Source: Geitlerinema sp. PCC 7407 (GTDB taxonomy: Bacteria; Cyanobacteriota; Cyanobacteriia; PCC-7407). From it: 64,000 nucleotides of DNA. The DNA is taken from contig NC_019703.1 of NCBI RefSeq assembly GCF_000317045.1, positions 353,501-417,500 of the forward strand, read 5' to 3'. Of the stretch, positions 53,559 to 62,309 are shown piece by piece. Position 1 is the first letter of the stretch, and every line of letters starts with the position of its first letter. The position numbers and the translations under genes are program-made. A model generated the notes under the pieces. The model was given only the letters and a program-made list of their open reading frames with translations. It searched no databases and was not told the DNA's origin.

Positions 53559-54857
53559 GTGAACGTGCGATCGCTGCTTTCGTCGGAAATTGCGTGTGTA
53601 GTGGTGCTGACGCTGATTGATTTGCCGGAGCGTCGCCCACTTCAGATGTGGCGTTTTGAAGATGCTCCGGTCATTCGGGTTGGCCGCGCGACGGATAACG
53701 ATGTGGTGATTTCCCATTCCCTGATTTCTCGCCATCATCTGGAGCTGCGATCGCCCCCGGAGCCCAATCAGCCGTGGCAGCTGATCAGTACTGGCCGCAA
53801 CGGCACATTTCTCAATGGCTTGCTGACCTGCGGCGGGCCGGTGCGCGATGGTGCCCTGATTCAGCTGGCCCACAATGGCCCACTGCTGCAGTTTCAGCTC
53901 GAAATGAAGCGATCGCCGTCCCGCCGCCCGAGGGCAGACTCTCGGGGGCTCGCCCGGGAGGCGATCGCCCCCTCCGCCTGTCGTCACAGCGGCAATCCAC
54001 CCGGCAACACATTTTGCATTCACTGCGGCTACCCGGTGGCCCCGTTGATGCGCCTGCGCCACTACCAAATTTTGCGTATCTTGGGGCAGGGCGGCATGGG
54101 GACGACCTATCTGGCCTGGGACGAGCGCCGGGCGATCGCGGCGATGCACAACCCCACCGAGGCTCTGGTGGTCCTCAAGGAAATGAACGCGGATATGGTC
54201 CGCCTGACGAAAGCGCGAGAGCTGTTTGAGCGGGAAGCTCGCGTCCTGCAAACCCTGCGCCACCCCGGTATTCCCCAGTTCTTCGAGTTTTTTGCCGAGG
54301 GCGATCGCCAGTATCTGACCATGGAGCTGATTCCGGGCCAGGACTTGGACACGTGGATCCAGCGCCACGGGCCTGTCAGCCTGCCCCTAGCCCTCGACTG
54401 GATCGTGCAGGTGGGCTGGATTTTGGACTATCTGCATTGCCTCAATCCGCCGGTGATTCATCGGGATATCAAGCCCGCTAACTTGATGCTGCGTCACCGC
54501 GATCGCCGCATTTTCTTGCTGGACTTTGGCGCCGTCAAAGAGAGCGGAACGCCCTGGGCCACCCGCATCGGAGCCGAGCACTACAGCGCCCCCGAGCAGA
54601 CCCAGGGCAAACCCCGCACCCAGTCGGATCTCTATGCGCTGGGCACCACCCTGGTTTTCTTGCTCACGGGCAAGTCGCCGCGCACTTTTTGCCGCGACGA
54701 AGGCACCGGCTATCGACTACGGGCCGAGGAAATCCCTGGGTTCTCGCCCCAGCTCCAGTCGATCCTAATGCGCCTGACGGAGCCCGACCCCCGACAGCGC
54801 TACCAAACCGCCCGCGAAGCCATTGGTGCGCTGCAAGCCTGTCGGGAGAGCGGCTAG
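53559..54857 (+). CDS. FHA-domain serine/threonine protein kinase with zinc-ribbon insert
   Basis: 432 aa from GTG 53559. Order: FHA domain at about residues 35-105 (IRVGRATDNDVVISHSLISRHHLEL, NGTFLNG), a cysteine cluster near 141-156 (CRHSGNPPGNTFCIHCGY), then a Hanks-type kinase. Kinase landmarks: LGQGGMGTTYLAW (Gly loop), catalytic Lys K207 in VVLKEMN, HRDIKPANLML (catalytic loop), DFGAVKES (metal), and YSAPEQTQGKP with SDLYALGTTL. Complete, so active by sequence. No transmembrane helix. The start is only 17 bp past IS copy 3, so its promoter or original N-terminus may have been changed by the insertion. Confidence 0.93.
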   Translation: MNVRSLLSSEIACVVVLTLIDLPERRPLQMWRFEDAPVIRVGRATDNDVVISHSLISRHHLELRSPPEPNQPWQLISTGRNGTFLNGLLTCGGPVRDGALIQLAHNGPLLQFQLEMKRSPSRRPRADSRGLAREAIAPSACRHSGNPPGNTFCIHCGYPVAPLMRLRHYQILRILGQGGMGTTYLAWDERRAIAAMHNPTEALVVLKEMNADMVRLTKARELFEREARVLQTLRHPGIPQFFEFFAEGDRQYLTMELIPGQDLDTWIQRHGPVSLPLALDWIVQVGWILDYLHCLNPPVIHRDIKPANLMLRHRDRRIFLLDFGAVKESGTPWATRIGAEHYSAPEQTQGKPRTQSDLYALGTTLVFLLTGKSPRTFCRDEGTGYRLRAEEIPGFSPQLQSILMRLTEPDPRQRYQTAREAIGALQACRESG

Positions 54858-55133
54858 GTTTTGCAAACGGGCCCAAGTTTCGGCATCAAAAAGCCCCAAA
54901 AACTGTTGCCAGTCCCTGGGGCGATCGCGCCTTGGCTCTTTTCAAAAGTGCTCAAGACGCAAATAAACAAACGATCGAACAAAAGATCCTTTTTTCCAAA
55001 GTCTCAAAGCTGAAAATTGGCGAATTTCTCGCAGCGATTAGGGAATTGATTAAAAAAGATTTTCGCCTGGTCTTTTATGTCAAATCAGAATCCAACAATT
55101 GCAGAGATTGATTATCAGAAGGAAGATCGACAA

Positions 55134-55355
55134 CTACTCTTCTTCTTCCCAGCTTTCAACTGCTAGGAGGTCGCTGATGGGATCTTGCATAGAAAACTCA
55201 AACTCTTCTAATTCGCGCTTCCAGTAGGACCATTCATCGCCGTAGAGAAGGGCAATTTTCCAGATGCTGTCGGAGGGCCGAACAATTTTAGACTCAACAA
55301 GTGAGCGTACTTGACGCTGAAACTTCACCATCGGGTGAATAACCTGCTGGTTCAT
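55134..55355 (-). CDS. DUF4327-like small cyanobacterial protein
   Basis: 73 aa from ATG 55355, chosen because AGAGGTGAG directly precedes it. The pattern MVKFQRQVRSLVESKIVRPSDSIW, LLYGDEWSYWKRELEEFEFS, ISDLLAVESWEEE matches the small DUF4327 family (about 70 aa, cyanobacteria only, function unknown). It stands alone between the kinase gene (276-bp gap, convergent) and the four-gene DGD-motif cluster. Confidence 0.7.
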   Translation of the reverse strand: MNQQVIHPMVKFQRQVRSLVESKIVRPSDSIWKIALLYGDEWSYWKRELEEFEFSMQDPISDLLAVESWEEEE

Positions 55356-55551
55356 CTCACCTCTAGCCATAATTAGGTTTTTCAAATGCTTTGAAGTCGG
55401 TAGACTTTTGCTCTCACTACTGCTGCACTTCGTAGATTTCAGCACTGCATGGAGCATCCTATTCCAGTCTCTAACGTTAGCACAAAGTTCTCAAAAAATC
55501 ATCTTTAGCGCTAGTTATTAGGTTAGATTTGGAGGTTAAATTTTCTAACCC

Positions 55552-56319
55552 TTAGGGGATAAATCGCCCTAATAGTTGACTCGCAATTTTACGAAGAGCG
55601 GGGCTGGGCGAAAGGGTCTGGCGAAGGGCAAGGTAGCCAGCGAGGCTGAGGAGACCGGTGATCAGCCACTGCAAGCCGACTTGGAGTACCCACGAAAATC
55701 CCAGCTCCAGAAACGCCTGGGACGCCCAGGCCCCAAACGCCTCCAGGGTGAACAGCTGGCCTTGGTGCAAGACGCTGTAGACGACGGGAGTCCAGGGCAG
55801 CAGCCGCAGCGGCCTGCCGACGCGGCTTTCGAGGTACTGGCTGAGGCTGATGTCGAGCTGATCGGTGAGCTGAGCGACCAGCCAATAGTGGGCGGTGGCG
55901 ATCGCGCAGCAGTCCGGATGGGCCAAATAGTCGCTGCGAACCTGGTTCAAGATGTCGCCGTCGAGGCTGAGGACGGTGCGCAGGACGATGGTGCGGGGGA
56001 GTCCGGCGGCCGTCGGTGGGCAGCCACGGGTCGCCTGCGATCGCCGCTGGACGGGGTAGCAGGTGCAAAATGTCAGCCCCGACTGCAAAAACTGGCGATC
56101 GCGATCGTCCCAGATCGCGCTCTGTCGAAGCTGGGCAATGCGCTCTCGCGAGAGTAGCAGCGTCTCCTGCTGGGCGATCGCGTTCTGGATGCGCGCCACC
56201 GCTTCGGCATCTAGATCAAACATAAACTGCCCCTCCTCACACCGGATGCAGGCTGCAATCAGGCTTAGCGGGCTAGCGGGGGCAAGGTCGTCAGCAGCAG
56301 TCGGCGCGTCGGCAACCAT
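55552..56319 (-). CDS. Unknown protein with DGD-x-x-N motif and hydrophobic C-terminus
   Basis: 255 aa, no recognised family. Residues 25-70 are helical (EEGQFMFDLDAEAVARIQNAI). In mid-protein is TIVLRTVLSLDGDILNQVRSDYL, sharing the T-x-(I/L)-x-x-DGD-(I/V)-x-N block with the three genes upstream. The C-terminal 75 residues contain amphipathic or hydrophobic helices (WVLQVGLQWLITGLLSLAGYLAL), consistent with membrane attachment. Its start is 9 bp after the stop of the next unknown gene, so the two are cotranscribed. Confidence 0.75.
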   Translation of the reverse strand: MVADAPTAADDLAPASPLSLIAACIRCEEGQFMFDLDAEAVARIQNAIAQQETLLLSRERIAQLRQSAIWDDRDRQFLQSGLTFCTCYPVQRRSQATRGCPPTAAGLPRTIVLRTVLSLDGDILNQVRSDYLAHPDCCAIATAHYWLVAQLTDQLDISLSQYLESRVGRPLRLLPWTPVVYSVLHQGQLFTLEAFGAWASQAFLELGFSWVLQVGLQWLITGLLSLAGYLALRQTLSPSPALRKIASQLLGRFIP

Positions 56320-56328
56320 AAGCGGCCC

Positions 56329-57126
56329 CTAGGAGTTCCAGGGCAGTCGCTTTTCGGTGGCTCGTCGTCCACCGCCCACCAAGTTGTGGAGCAGGTCCAC
56401 CATGAAGCCGAGCAGACCGCGCCACTGCTTTTCGCCGGCCATGACCCCTTCGTTGTGGATCTGCAAAATCACGTCCCGGTGCTCGTGGTCAAAGACCTTT
56501 TCGTGATAGCGATTGATCACGTCGCCATCGAGCTGGATGACCGTCTGCGCATAAATCATGTCGTTTTTGGCCAGCTCATCCTCAAAGTCAACCGTAAAAA
56601 GAGACTTGGCGCGGGAATTCGGCGTCGCCTGATATTCCTGGAATTGCAAATCAATAACAGCTTTGAGCTCTTTGAGCTTCCGCAGAGAGCGCAAAAACTG
56701 GGCATTATAAAATGCCGCTTCGAGCTGCTCGGCGTCGCGCGGGTCGTCTGGATTGGGGAGAGTCTGGCTCTGGCCGTGGCTGACCCACGAGGTGTACTCA
56801 ATCACCAGTTTCTCGTGCAGCGATCGATAGCGCTGGCGCAGCTCTTCGGGGACTTGGCTCTCTTCGAAGAACGACTCTTGCAGGAAGTAGAGGTGCCGGT
56901 AAGCCTCAAAGGGATTGAATTTGTTGCCAGTGATTTGAGAAACCACCATGGTGTTGACTTCTAGGGCGGTGAAGTCTTTGAGGACGTCGCCGAGGGAAGT
57001 CAGAAACTGGCGCAGGCGGTCTTCTGGCTGCTTGCCCGGTGGCTCGACAGGCGTCGCGGGCCGGGTGCCAACGGGTTTTTGGGCGGGGCGACTGGTAGAA
57101 CGGCTGTTGGGACGACGGTTGGTCAC
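56329..57126 (-). CDS. Unknown protein with DGD-x-x-N motif
   Basis: 265 aa from GTG 57126, preceded by AGGAGA. A basic Pro/Arg-rich N-terminal 35 residues precede a mostly helical body (RLRQFLTSLGDVLKDFTALEVNTMVVSQ, YRHLYFLQESFFEESQVPEEL). The shared block is AQTVIQLDGDVINRYHEKVFDHEHRDVILQIHNEGV near residue 200. It ends GRRATEKRLPWNS. No enzyme signature recognised. Pairs with the downstream hydrophobic gene; a long inverted repeat separates it from the acidic gene upstream. Confidence 0.75.
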   Translation of the reverse strand: MTNRRPNSRSTSRPAQKPVGTRPATPVEPPGKQPEDRLRQFLTSLGDVLKDFTALEVNTMVVSQITGNKFNPFEAYRHLYFLQESFFEESQVPEELRQRYRSLHEKLVIEYTSWVSHGQSQTLPNPDDPRDAEQLEAAFYNAQFLRSLRKLKELKAVIDLQFQEYQATPNSRAKSLFTVDFEDELAKNDMIYAQTVIQLDGDVINRYHEKVFDHEHRDVILQIHNEGVMAGEKQWRGLLGFMVDLLHNLVGGGRRATEKRLPWNS

Positions 57127-57249
57127 GGCTCTGTTTCTCCTGGCGGCCTGGGGGCGATCGCGCGAGGGTGCGCGCTGCCAATGGGTTGATGGGAGTGTAC
57201 AGCAATTTTTGCCGCTGTGCAGCGCAGGTTAAAGATTTGAGAAAGCAAA

Positions 57250-57327
57250 GGCCTGCAAAGGCTCAATTTGGGAATTGCAGTCGCCCAAAAAACGGCGATC
57301 GCCCCAACATAAAAAGCCTTGCAGGCC
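57250..57327 (-). terminator. Inverted repeat after the acidic DGD gene, probable terminator or attenuator
   Basis: GGCCTGCAAAGGCT (57250-57263) is complementary to AGCCTTGCAGGCC (57315-57327), with one bulged base and a 51-nt loop that contains a HIP1 site. It lies 47 bp past the stop of the 914-aa gene on the minus strand and before the next gene, so it may separate the cluster into two transcripts. Confidence 0.45.
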
Positions 57328-57373
57328 CTCTCAGACTGTGCTCAAAGCGCTATCCAACCGAAGAAAACCAACC

Positions 57374-60118
57374 CTACGGATTGGAGGGTGGGTCAGGCTC
57401 AATGGGCGTAAAGTCGGCGAAGGGGTCCTCTTCCTCGGCAAAGGGATCATTGTCGGCGAAGGGGTCGCTTTCTAGACTCTCGGTGTTGCCCCAGTCAAGG
57501 AGCGCATTGTCTGCGTCCTCCGATCCGGTGTCGTTGGCAAACAGCGATGCCAGCGGATCGAGATCCTCGCCGATCGCCCGGTCTTCTGCGGGAGCTGCAT
57601 CGGCCATCAGGTTCTCGTCAAATAGAGCGGCGATCGCCTCATCTTCATCGGGACTCCCCAACTCAGGAGGCGCTGATGCTGGCGTTTCCAGATCGAGATC
57701 TTCGAGCCCCTCAAAGGCCATCTCGTCTTCCTCGAAGCCGATCAGATCAGAGGGCGCTGTCGCTGGCGTTTCCAGATCGAGATCTTCGAGCCCCTCAAAG
57801 GCCATCTCATCACGGTCAAACTCAGGCGCTGCCGTTGGCATGCCTAGGTCGAGATCCTCTAGAGACTCTAGCTCTGGAGCTGCGTCTGATTCGCCAAAGG
57901 CATCGTCCCCAAAGACGCTGGCGTCAAAAGCACTCTCGTCAAACGCTGCGGCGTCAAAAACCTCCTCATCTAGGACGTTTTCGTCAGACGCCTGCTGGGC
58001 GAAGTCCTCGATTGCAGCTTCGTCGAGGCTCTGTGAGAAGCTTTCGTCGAGGCTCTCAGGGGCTGCTGACTCGGGCATTCCCAAATCTTCGGCAGAACTA
58101 GTGTTGAGATCTGCGAAAAAGTCCGGCGTATCGGATGGCAGTGTCTCCACCGGCTCTGACAGCTCTAGGGCAGGGGCTGAGAACTCGGGCAGCGTGTCGG
58201 TAAACAGCGCGTCTGGCTCGAAGTCGCGATCGCTCCCTTCCTCAGCCTCCCCTGTCTCGCCGCTTTCCTCGGTCGTCAGCGGAACATCCCCAAAAATGTT
58301 GTCCAAGATGGCCGTTTCGTCGCCATTGAGCTGCTCGTAGGCCTCCGGCACTGGGGGATAGCTGGTTTCTGGCATTTCGGGCTCTTCCCACAGAGAAGTC
58401 GCCAAATCGGCATCCCCTAAGTTGGCCTCTTCGTTTGCGGCGCTGGCCGTTGAGTCCAGGTTGCTCCAGGGATCTTCTAGCTCTTCCTCAACAAACCTCT
58501 GCGGCACCGAGGCGCTCTCTGAATCCGAGAAGGACGGCACAGTTTCTTCTTCGGCTCCTATGGCTTCTAGGGATGCCATGATGTCAGCGTCGGAGACTTC
58601 TTCTTCTTGCAGCTCATCGAAGGCTTCGTCTTCGTCGCTGCTCCACGGGTCGCCGATGGCGGCCGGAGCCGGGCTCCCAATGGCGCTGAGGTCAGCCATG
58701 ACGCTGTCTTCGGAGACCTCTTCCTCCTCGAGTTCTTCGATCGCGTCGATCGCTGGAACTGGCTCCGCGTCCTCAGGCTCCTCGAGAGAATAAAAGTCTT
58801 CGAGGCCCGCAAAGGGCTCCTCGGCGCCCTCGCTCAGAGGTTCTTCCTCTAAGACCTCGGCGCTGGCAAAGGGGTCGAGGTCTGGAAGGTCTAGCCCTTC
58901 AAGCTCTGCTTCTTCGAGGCCCGGTTCTTCGAGTTCTGCTTCTTCAAGCTTGATATCTGCGAATTCTGCTGCGAGGTCAGGGGCCGATAGTTCTGCTGCG
59001 AGGCCAGCCGCAGACCCCTCGGGCTGGGCTGCCTCGTCCCAGCTCAGATCGGGCTCCTCGAAGTCCAGGGGGGCTTCTTCTGCGAGATCGCCCAGCAGGA
59101 GGTCGGGCGCTTCGCCAGTCTGCTCTGTGCTGCCTGGGGCCTCTTCGGGTGCGGGCAGCTCGAGCTCTGACAAGAAGCTTTCGGCGGGCAGGCCTTCGTC
59201 GGCGGGAATCTGGTTATCCCACAGAGCCGCTGGTGCAGCGGTTTCCTCAAGGGCCTCGTCTGCTAAATCTAGGTCTCCGAGTAGATCGGCGGAGGCTTCG
59301 GGCGCGCGATCGCCTTCGAAGGGCTCCAGCGCGTTCCCGTTGCTGCTGGCCGCGTCAGGAGGAGACAGAATGGCGTCGCCGAGGACCTCTGCCCCCAGCG
59401 CGACCCCAGCGCCGCCGATCGCTGCCGCCGCGATCGCCTCGGTTGTCCAGCCGCCTGCCTCTAGATCCGCCGCGTCCAGGGACGTCACCGGCGGGCCTTC
59501 GAGCTGCGCTGTCTCAAACAGACTGGGATCAAAGTCGTCAATAATCCTGGGTGGTTCGGGACTCAGGGGGCTGAGCGTCGGGCTGGCAGGGGTGGCCGCT
59601 TGAACGATGGCCTCTGGCTGCCAAGGTGTCTGCAAGGGTGCCCCACCTGGAATTTCAGGGAGGTTGGGCGAGGGACTGGTCCCAAACTGAGGCATCGGTC
59701 GTCGGGGGCGATCGCGACTCTCCAGGCGATCGCGCCAAACCGCTGCATCAAAATCTGGCTGGGCCATCTCGACCAGCATGCCAAACAGCGTGCGCAGACT
59801 CGCCAAATTTTGGCGAATAATCTCTCGGCCTTCCTGCACCTGATTTAGGTGAAAATTCTTGAGCGCCGCATACCGGCTGTTGCCCAAAAACTGACTCCCG
59901 ACCTCATTTTCAATATCGCCATCCACCAAATTGATGCGGGTGCGCATCCGGTGACCGGGCCGTGCTTGGCCGCTCTCTTCCGGCGCCAGCCCCATTTGCT
60001 CGCTGGTTGCCACCCAGGTCGTAATTTCTAATTCGATCGCTTCCCCAAAAGCAATCTTAATTGCATCGCTTAGATTGCCAGATCTTAATTCTTGTTTGAA
60101 GTCGTCGCTTTTCGCCAT
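57374..60118 (-). CDS. Large acidic protein with N-terminal DGD-motif domain
   Basis: 914 aa. Residues 1-125 are homologous to the whole of the small protein encoded upstream: DDFKQELRSGNLSDAIKIAFGEAIELEITTW, RMRTRINLVDGDIENEVGSQFL, then a helix QVQEGREIIRQNLASLRTLFGML. The remaining 790 residues are extremely Glu/Asp/Ala/Pro/Ser-rich and probably disordered. Near residues 770-830 they contain a near-perfect duplication (DEMAFEGLEDLDLETPA, twice). No membrane helix seen. Function unknown. The acidic tail may bind basic partners or cations (speculation). Confidence 0.82.
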   Translation of the reverse strand: MAKSDDFKQELRSGNLSDAIKIAFGEAIELEITTWVATSEQMGLAPEESGQARPGHRMRTRINLVDGDIENEVGSQFLGNSRYAALKNFHLNQVQEGREIIRQNLASLRTLFGMLVEMAQPDFDAAVWRDRLESRDRPRRPMPQFGTSPSPNLPEIPGGAPLQTPWQPEAIVQAATPASPTLSPLSPEPPRIIDDFDPSLFETAQLEGPPVTSLDAADLEAGGWTTEAIAAAAIGGAGVALGAEVLGDAILSPPDAASSNGNALEPFEGDRAPEASADLLGDLDLADEALEETAAPAALWDNQIPADEGLPAESFLSELELPAPEEAPGSTEQTGEAPDLLLGDLAEEAPLDFEEPDLSWDEAAQPEGSAAGLAAELSAPDLAAEFADIKLEEAELEEPGLEEAELEGLDLPDLDPFASAEVLEEEPLSEGAEEPFAGLEDFYSLEEPEDAEPVPAIDAIEELEEEEVSEDSVMADLSAIGSPAPAAIGDPWSSDEDEAFDELQEEEVSDADIMASLEAIGAEEETVPSFSDSESASVPQRFVEEELEDPWSNLDSTASAANEEANLGDADLATSLWEEPEMPETSYPPVPEAYEQLNGDETAILDNIFGDVPLTTEESGETGEAEEGSDRDFEPDALFTDTLPEFSAPALELSEPVETLPSDTPDFFADLNTSSAEDLGMPESAAPESLDESFSQSLDEAAIEDFAQQASDENVLDEEVFDAAAFDESAFDASVFGDDAFGESDAAPELESLEDLDLGMPTAAPEFDRDEMAFEGLEDLDLETPATAPSDLIGFEEDEMAFEGLEDLDLETPASAPPELGSPDEDEAIAALFDENLMADAAPAEDRAIGEDLDPLASLFANDTGSEDADNALLDWGNTESLESDPFADNDPFAEEEDPFADFTPIEPDPPSNP

Positions 60119-60198
60119 GACGATCCCTCGGTTGAGTCAGTAGATAAAGCGCCCCGCGCTCAAAAATAAATCCCTGAAAGGTTCATCAAACCTCTCAA

Positions 60199-60648
60199 CT
60201 AGCTATTCCATCCATTGATGGGGTCAGCGATCGGGGTTGCTGGCAAAGCGCCATTTTGAGCTTGAGGCTCTAGCAGCGGCCGATTCTCTTCGGCCCGCTG
60301 TAGCTGCTGAAGCGAATAGGTCAGGGTGCCAAAAATTTCCTGTAAGCTTTCTAGATTTTCTTGCAAAATTGCGCGACTTTCTTGAACCCAACCGAGATGA
60401 AAGTCGCGGAGTTCTTGATAGGGACCCTGCTCTAAAAACTGACTGCCAATTTCATTTTCGATGTCGCCATCTACGACGTTAATGCGGGTCCGCATGCGGG
60501 AGCCAGGCATCGCGGCGCGATCGCCCTGTTCGGGGCTCGAAACCCAGGTGGTAATTTCAAGATGAATCGCTTCGCTAAGAGCCAGTTTGAGAGCGTCGGA
60601 GAGATTGCCGTCTCGAATTTGCTGCTTAAAATCGTCGCTAGCTGCCAT
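60199..60648 (-). CDS. Small DGD-motif domain protein
   Basis: 149 aa, made almost wholly of the domain found at the N-terminus of the neighbouring 914-aa protein: SDDFKQQIRDGNLSDALKLALSEAIHLEITTWV, RMRTRINVVDGDIENEIGSQFLEQG, VQESRAILQENLESLQEIFG. A short tail ends PINGWNS. First gene of the minus-strand cluster, 80 bp before the acidic gene. Not recognised as a named family; probably the product of duplication with its neighbour. Confidence 0.8.
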   Translation of the reverse strand: MAASDDFKQQIRDGNLSDALKLALSEAIHLEITTWVSSPEQGDRAAMPGSRMRTRINVVDGDIENEIGSQFLEQGPYQELRDFHLGWVQESRAILQENLESLQEIFGTLTYSLQQLQRAEENRPLLEPQAQNGALPATPIADPINGWNS

Positions 60649-60842
60649 ATCTAAAAAATTCTCCCTATCTTCAGACCAGTATTCCCACGGATTGCCCCGC
60701 GACTAGCATCAGCGTGACTGTCTGAAATATTGCTTCTCAAAGCAACCGGCGAATCTCATGCGATCTCACTGCGACTCGAGACTGCTCAGCGGTAGGATGG
60801 TTACCGAAATGTCACTCCGTTGCCCATAGGAGTCTGGAATTC

Positions 60843-61985
60843 ATGGCGTTTTTGTCGCAGGAATCAACCCCGGAACCGATTGTCACTAGCCAGTCTATCG
60901 GCGTCGCAGTGGTCGGGACAGGCTTTGGTGAAAAAGTTCACATTCCTGGATTACAGGCTCATCCGAGGACGCAGCCGGTGGCAATTTATCATCGCGATTT
61001 GGCCAAGGCGAAGGCGATCGCGTCTAAATATGAGATTCCCTACGCCAGCGATCGCCTCGATGAAATTGTGGCGTTGCCGGAGGTGATGGGCGTGTGCATT
61101 TCCACGCCGCCGTTTTTGCACTACGAGATGGCCCGCACCGTCCTAGAGGCGGGCAAGCATCTGCTGCTCGAAAAGCCCACCACCCTGCGGGCCGAAGAGG
61201 CTCGCTGGCTGCGGGATTTGGCGCAAAAAAAGGGCCTAGCGACTGCGCTGGATTTTGAGTTTCGGTGCGTGCCGGCGTGGCAGCATTTTCATGCTCTGCT
61301 CCAAGCGGGAGTCGTCGGTACCCCGCGCCTGATCAAGATTGACTGGCTGGTGCCGGGACGCGCCGATGCCCAGCGACCCTGGAACTGGTATTCTCGCCAA
61401 GACCAGGGCGGTGGCATGTTGGGGGCGACGGGCTCCCACGTGTTTGACTATGTGCGCTGGCTGTTTGGGCCGATTCGGCGCTTGTCGGGGCGGCTGTACA
61501 CGGCGATTCCGGCGCGCCCGGATCCGGTGTCTGGAGAAATGAAGGCGGTGGACGCGGATGATACCTGTGCGCTGTCCCTGGAACTGCTGGACGGTACGCC
61601 CTGCCAGGTGTCTTTGAGCTCGGTGACCTATCAGGGGCGCGGTCACTGGGTGGAGGTGTATGGCGATCGCGGCACGCTGATCTTGGGCAGCGATAACCAA
61701 AAAGACTATGTCCATGGCTTCCGCCTGTGGCAGGCCGCTGCGGGAGAGCCTTTGACGGAGGTCGAAATTCCGGCGGCGATCGCCTTTGAGACGACCTATC
61801 CCGATGGGCGCATTGCGCCCTTTGTGCGCATTCTCGATCGCTGGGTTCAGAGCATGGACCAAGGGCAGCCGGTCGCGCCCACGCTCCAAGAGGGACTCTA
61901 TTCCCAGCTGATCATGGACTTGGTCCATGAGTCCCACCGGCGCGGCGTTTGGGTCGAGGTGCCTTTGGAAGACGCTCGATCTTGA
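60843..61985 (+). CDS. Gfo/Idh/MocA-family oxidoreductase
   Basis: NAD(P)-dependent sugar-type dehydrogenase, 380 aa. N-terminal Rossmann fold VAVVGTGFGEKVHIPGLQAH, the family EKP motif in LLLEKPTTLRAEEA, and the substrate-domain region QGGGMLGATGSHVFDYVRWLFG with the catalytic His of GSHVFD. Substrate unknown: family members act on inositol, glucose-fructose, biliverdin or nucleotide sugars. Divergent from the DGD cluster across a 194-bp gap. Confidence 0.92.
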   Translation: MAFLSQESTPEPIVTSQSIGVAVVGTGFGEKVHIPGLQAHPRTQPVAIYHRDLAKAKAIASKYEIPYASDRLDEIVALPEVMGVCISTPPFLHYEMARTVLEAGKHLLLEKPTTLRAEEARWLRDLAQKKGLATALDFEFRCVPAWQHFHALLQAGVVGTPRLIKIDWLVPGRADAQRPWNWYSRQDQGGGMLGATGSHVFDYVRWLFGPIRRLSGRLYTAIPARPDPVSGEMKAVDADDTCALSLELLDGTPCQVSLSSVTYQGRGHWVEVYGDRGTLILGSDNQKDYVHGFRLWQAAAGEPLTEVEIPAAIAFETTYPDGRIAPFVRILDRWVQSMDQGQPVAPTLQEGLYSQLIMDLVHESHRRGVWVEVPLEDARS

Positions 61986-62093
61986 GGGGATGGAACCTGA
62001 GGAGTATGGCGATCGCCCCGAAAAGCGCGATCGCCAAAAACACCTGAAAGCCGAGGCTTCCAGACTTCCAAGGTCTATTAAATCTTTGAGAAC

Positions 62094-62179
62094 GGAGAGG
62101 GAGGGATTCGAACCCTCGTCAGGCTTGCACCTGAAGCGGTTTTCGAGACCGCCGCATTCAACCACTCTGCCACCTCTCC
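62094..62179 (-). tRNA. trnS-CGA: tRNA-Ser(CGA)
   Basis: 86-nt class II tRNA. The 7-bp acceptor GGAGAGG/CCTCTCC is perfect. Anticodon stem GCGGT/ACCGC with loop CTCGAAA gives anticodon CGA (reads UCG). A long variable arm (TTCAGGTGCAAGCCTGACG) is typical of serine, and the T-arm contains GGTTCGAATCC. CCA is not encoded. Confidence 0.96.
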
Positions 62180-62309
62180 AACAGGAGGCTCCGCTCTTCA
62201 GTTGGGCTGTCTCACATAGAGGCAACCGGCTTCCTACGACAGGAAGCGATCGCCATTGTAACGCCCCTGGGGAGTTTCACCAAGTCCCTGCGGCAAACTG
62301 TTTTTGGTT

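Noticed and set aside
54689..55111. 140-aa plus-strand frame across the kinase 3' end
   Set aside because: Begins out of frame inside the kinase gene, no ribosome site, no family resemblance.
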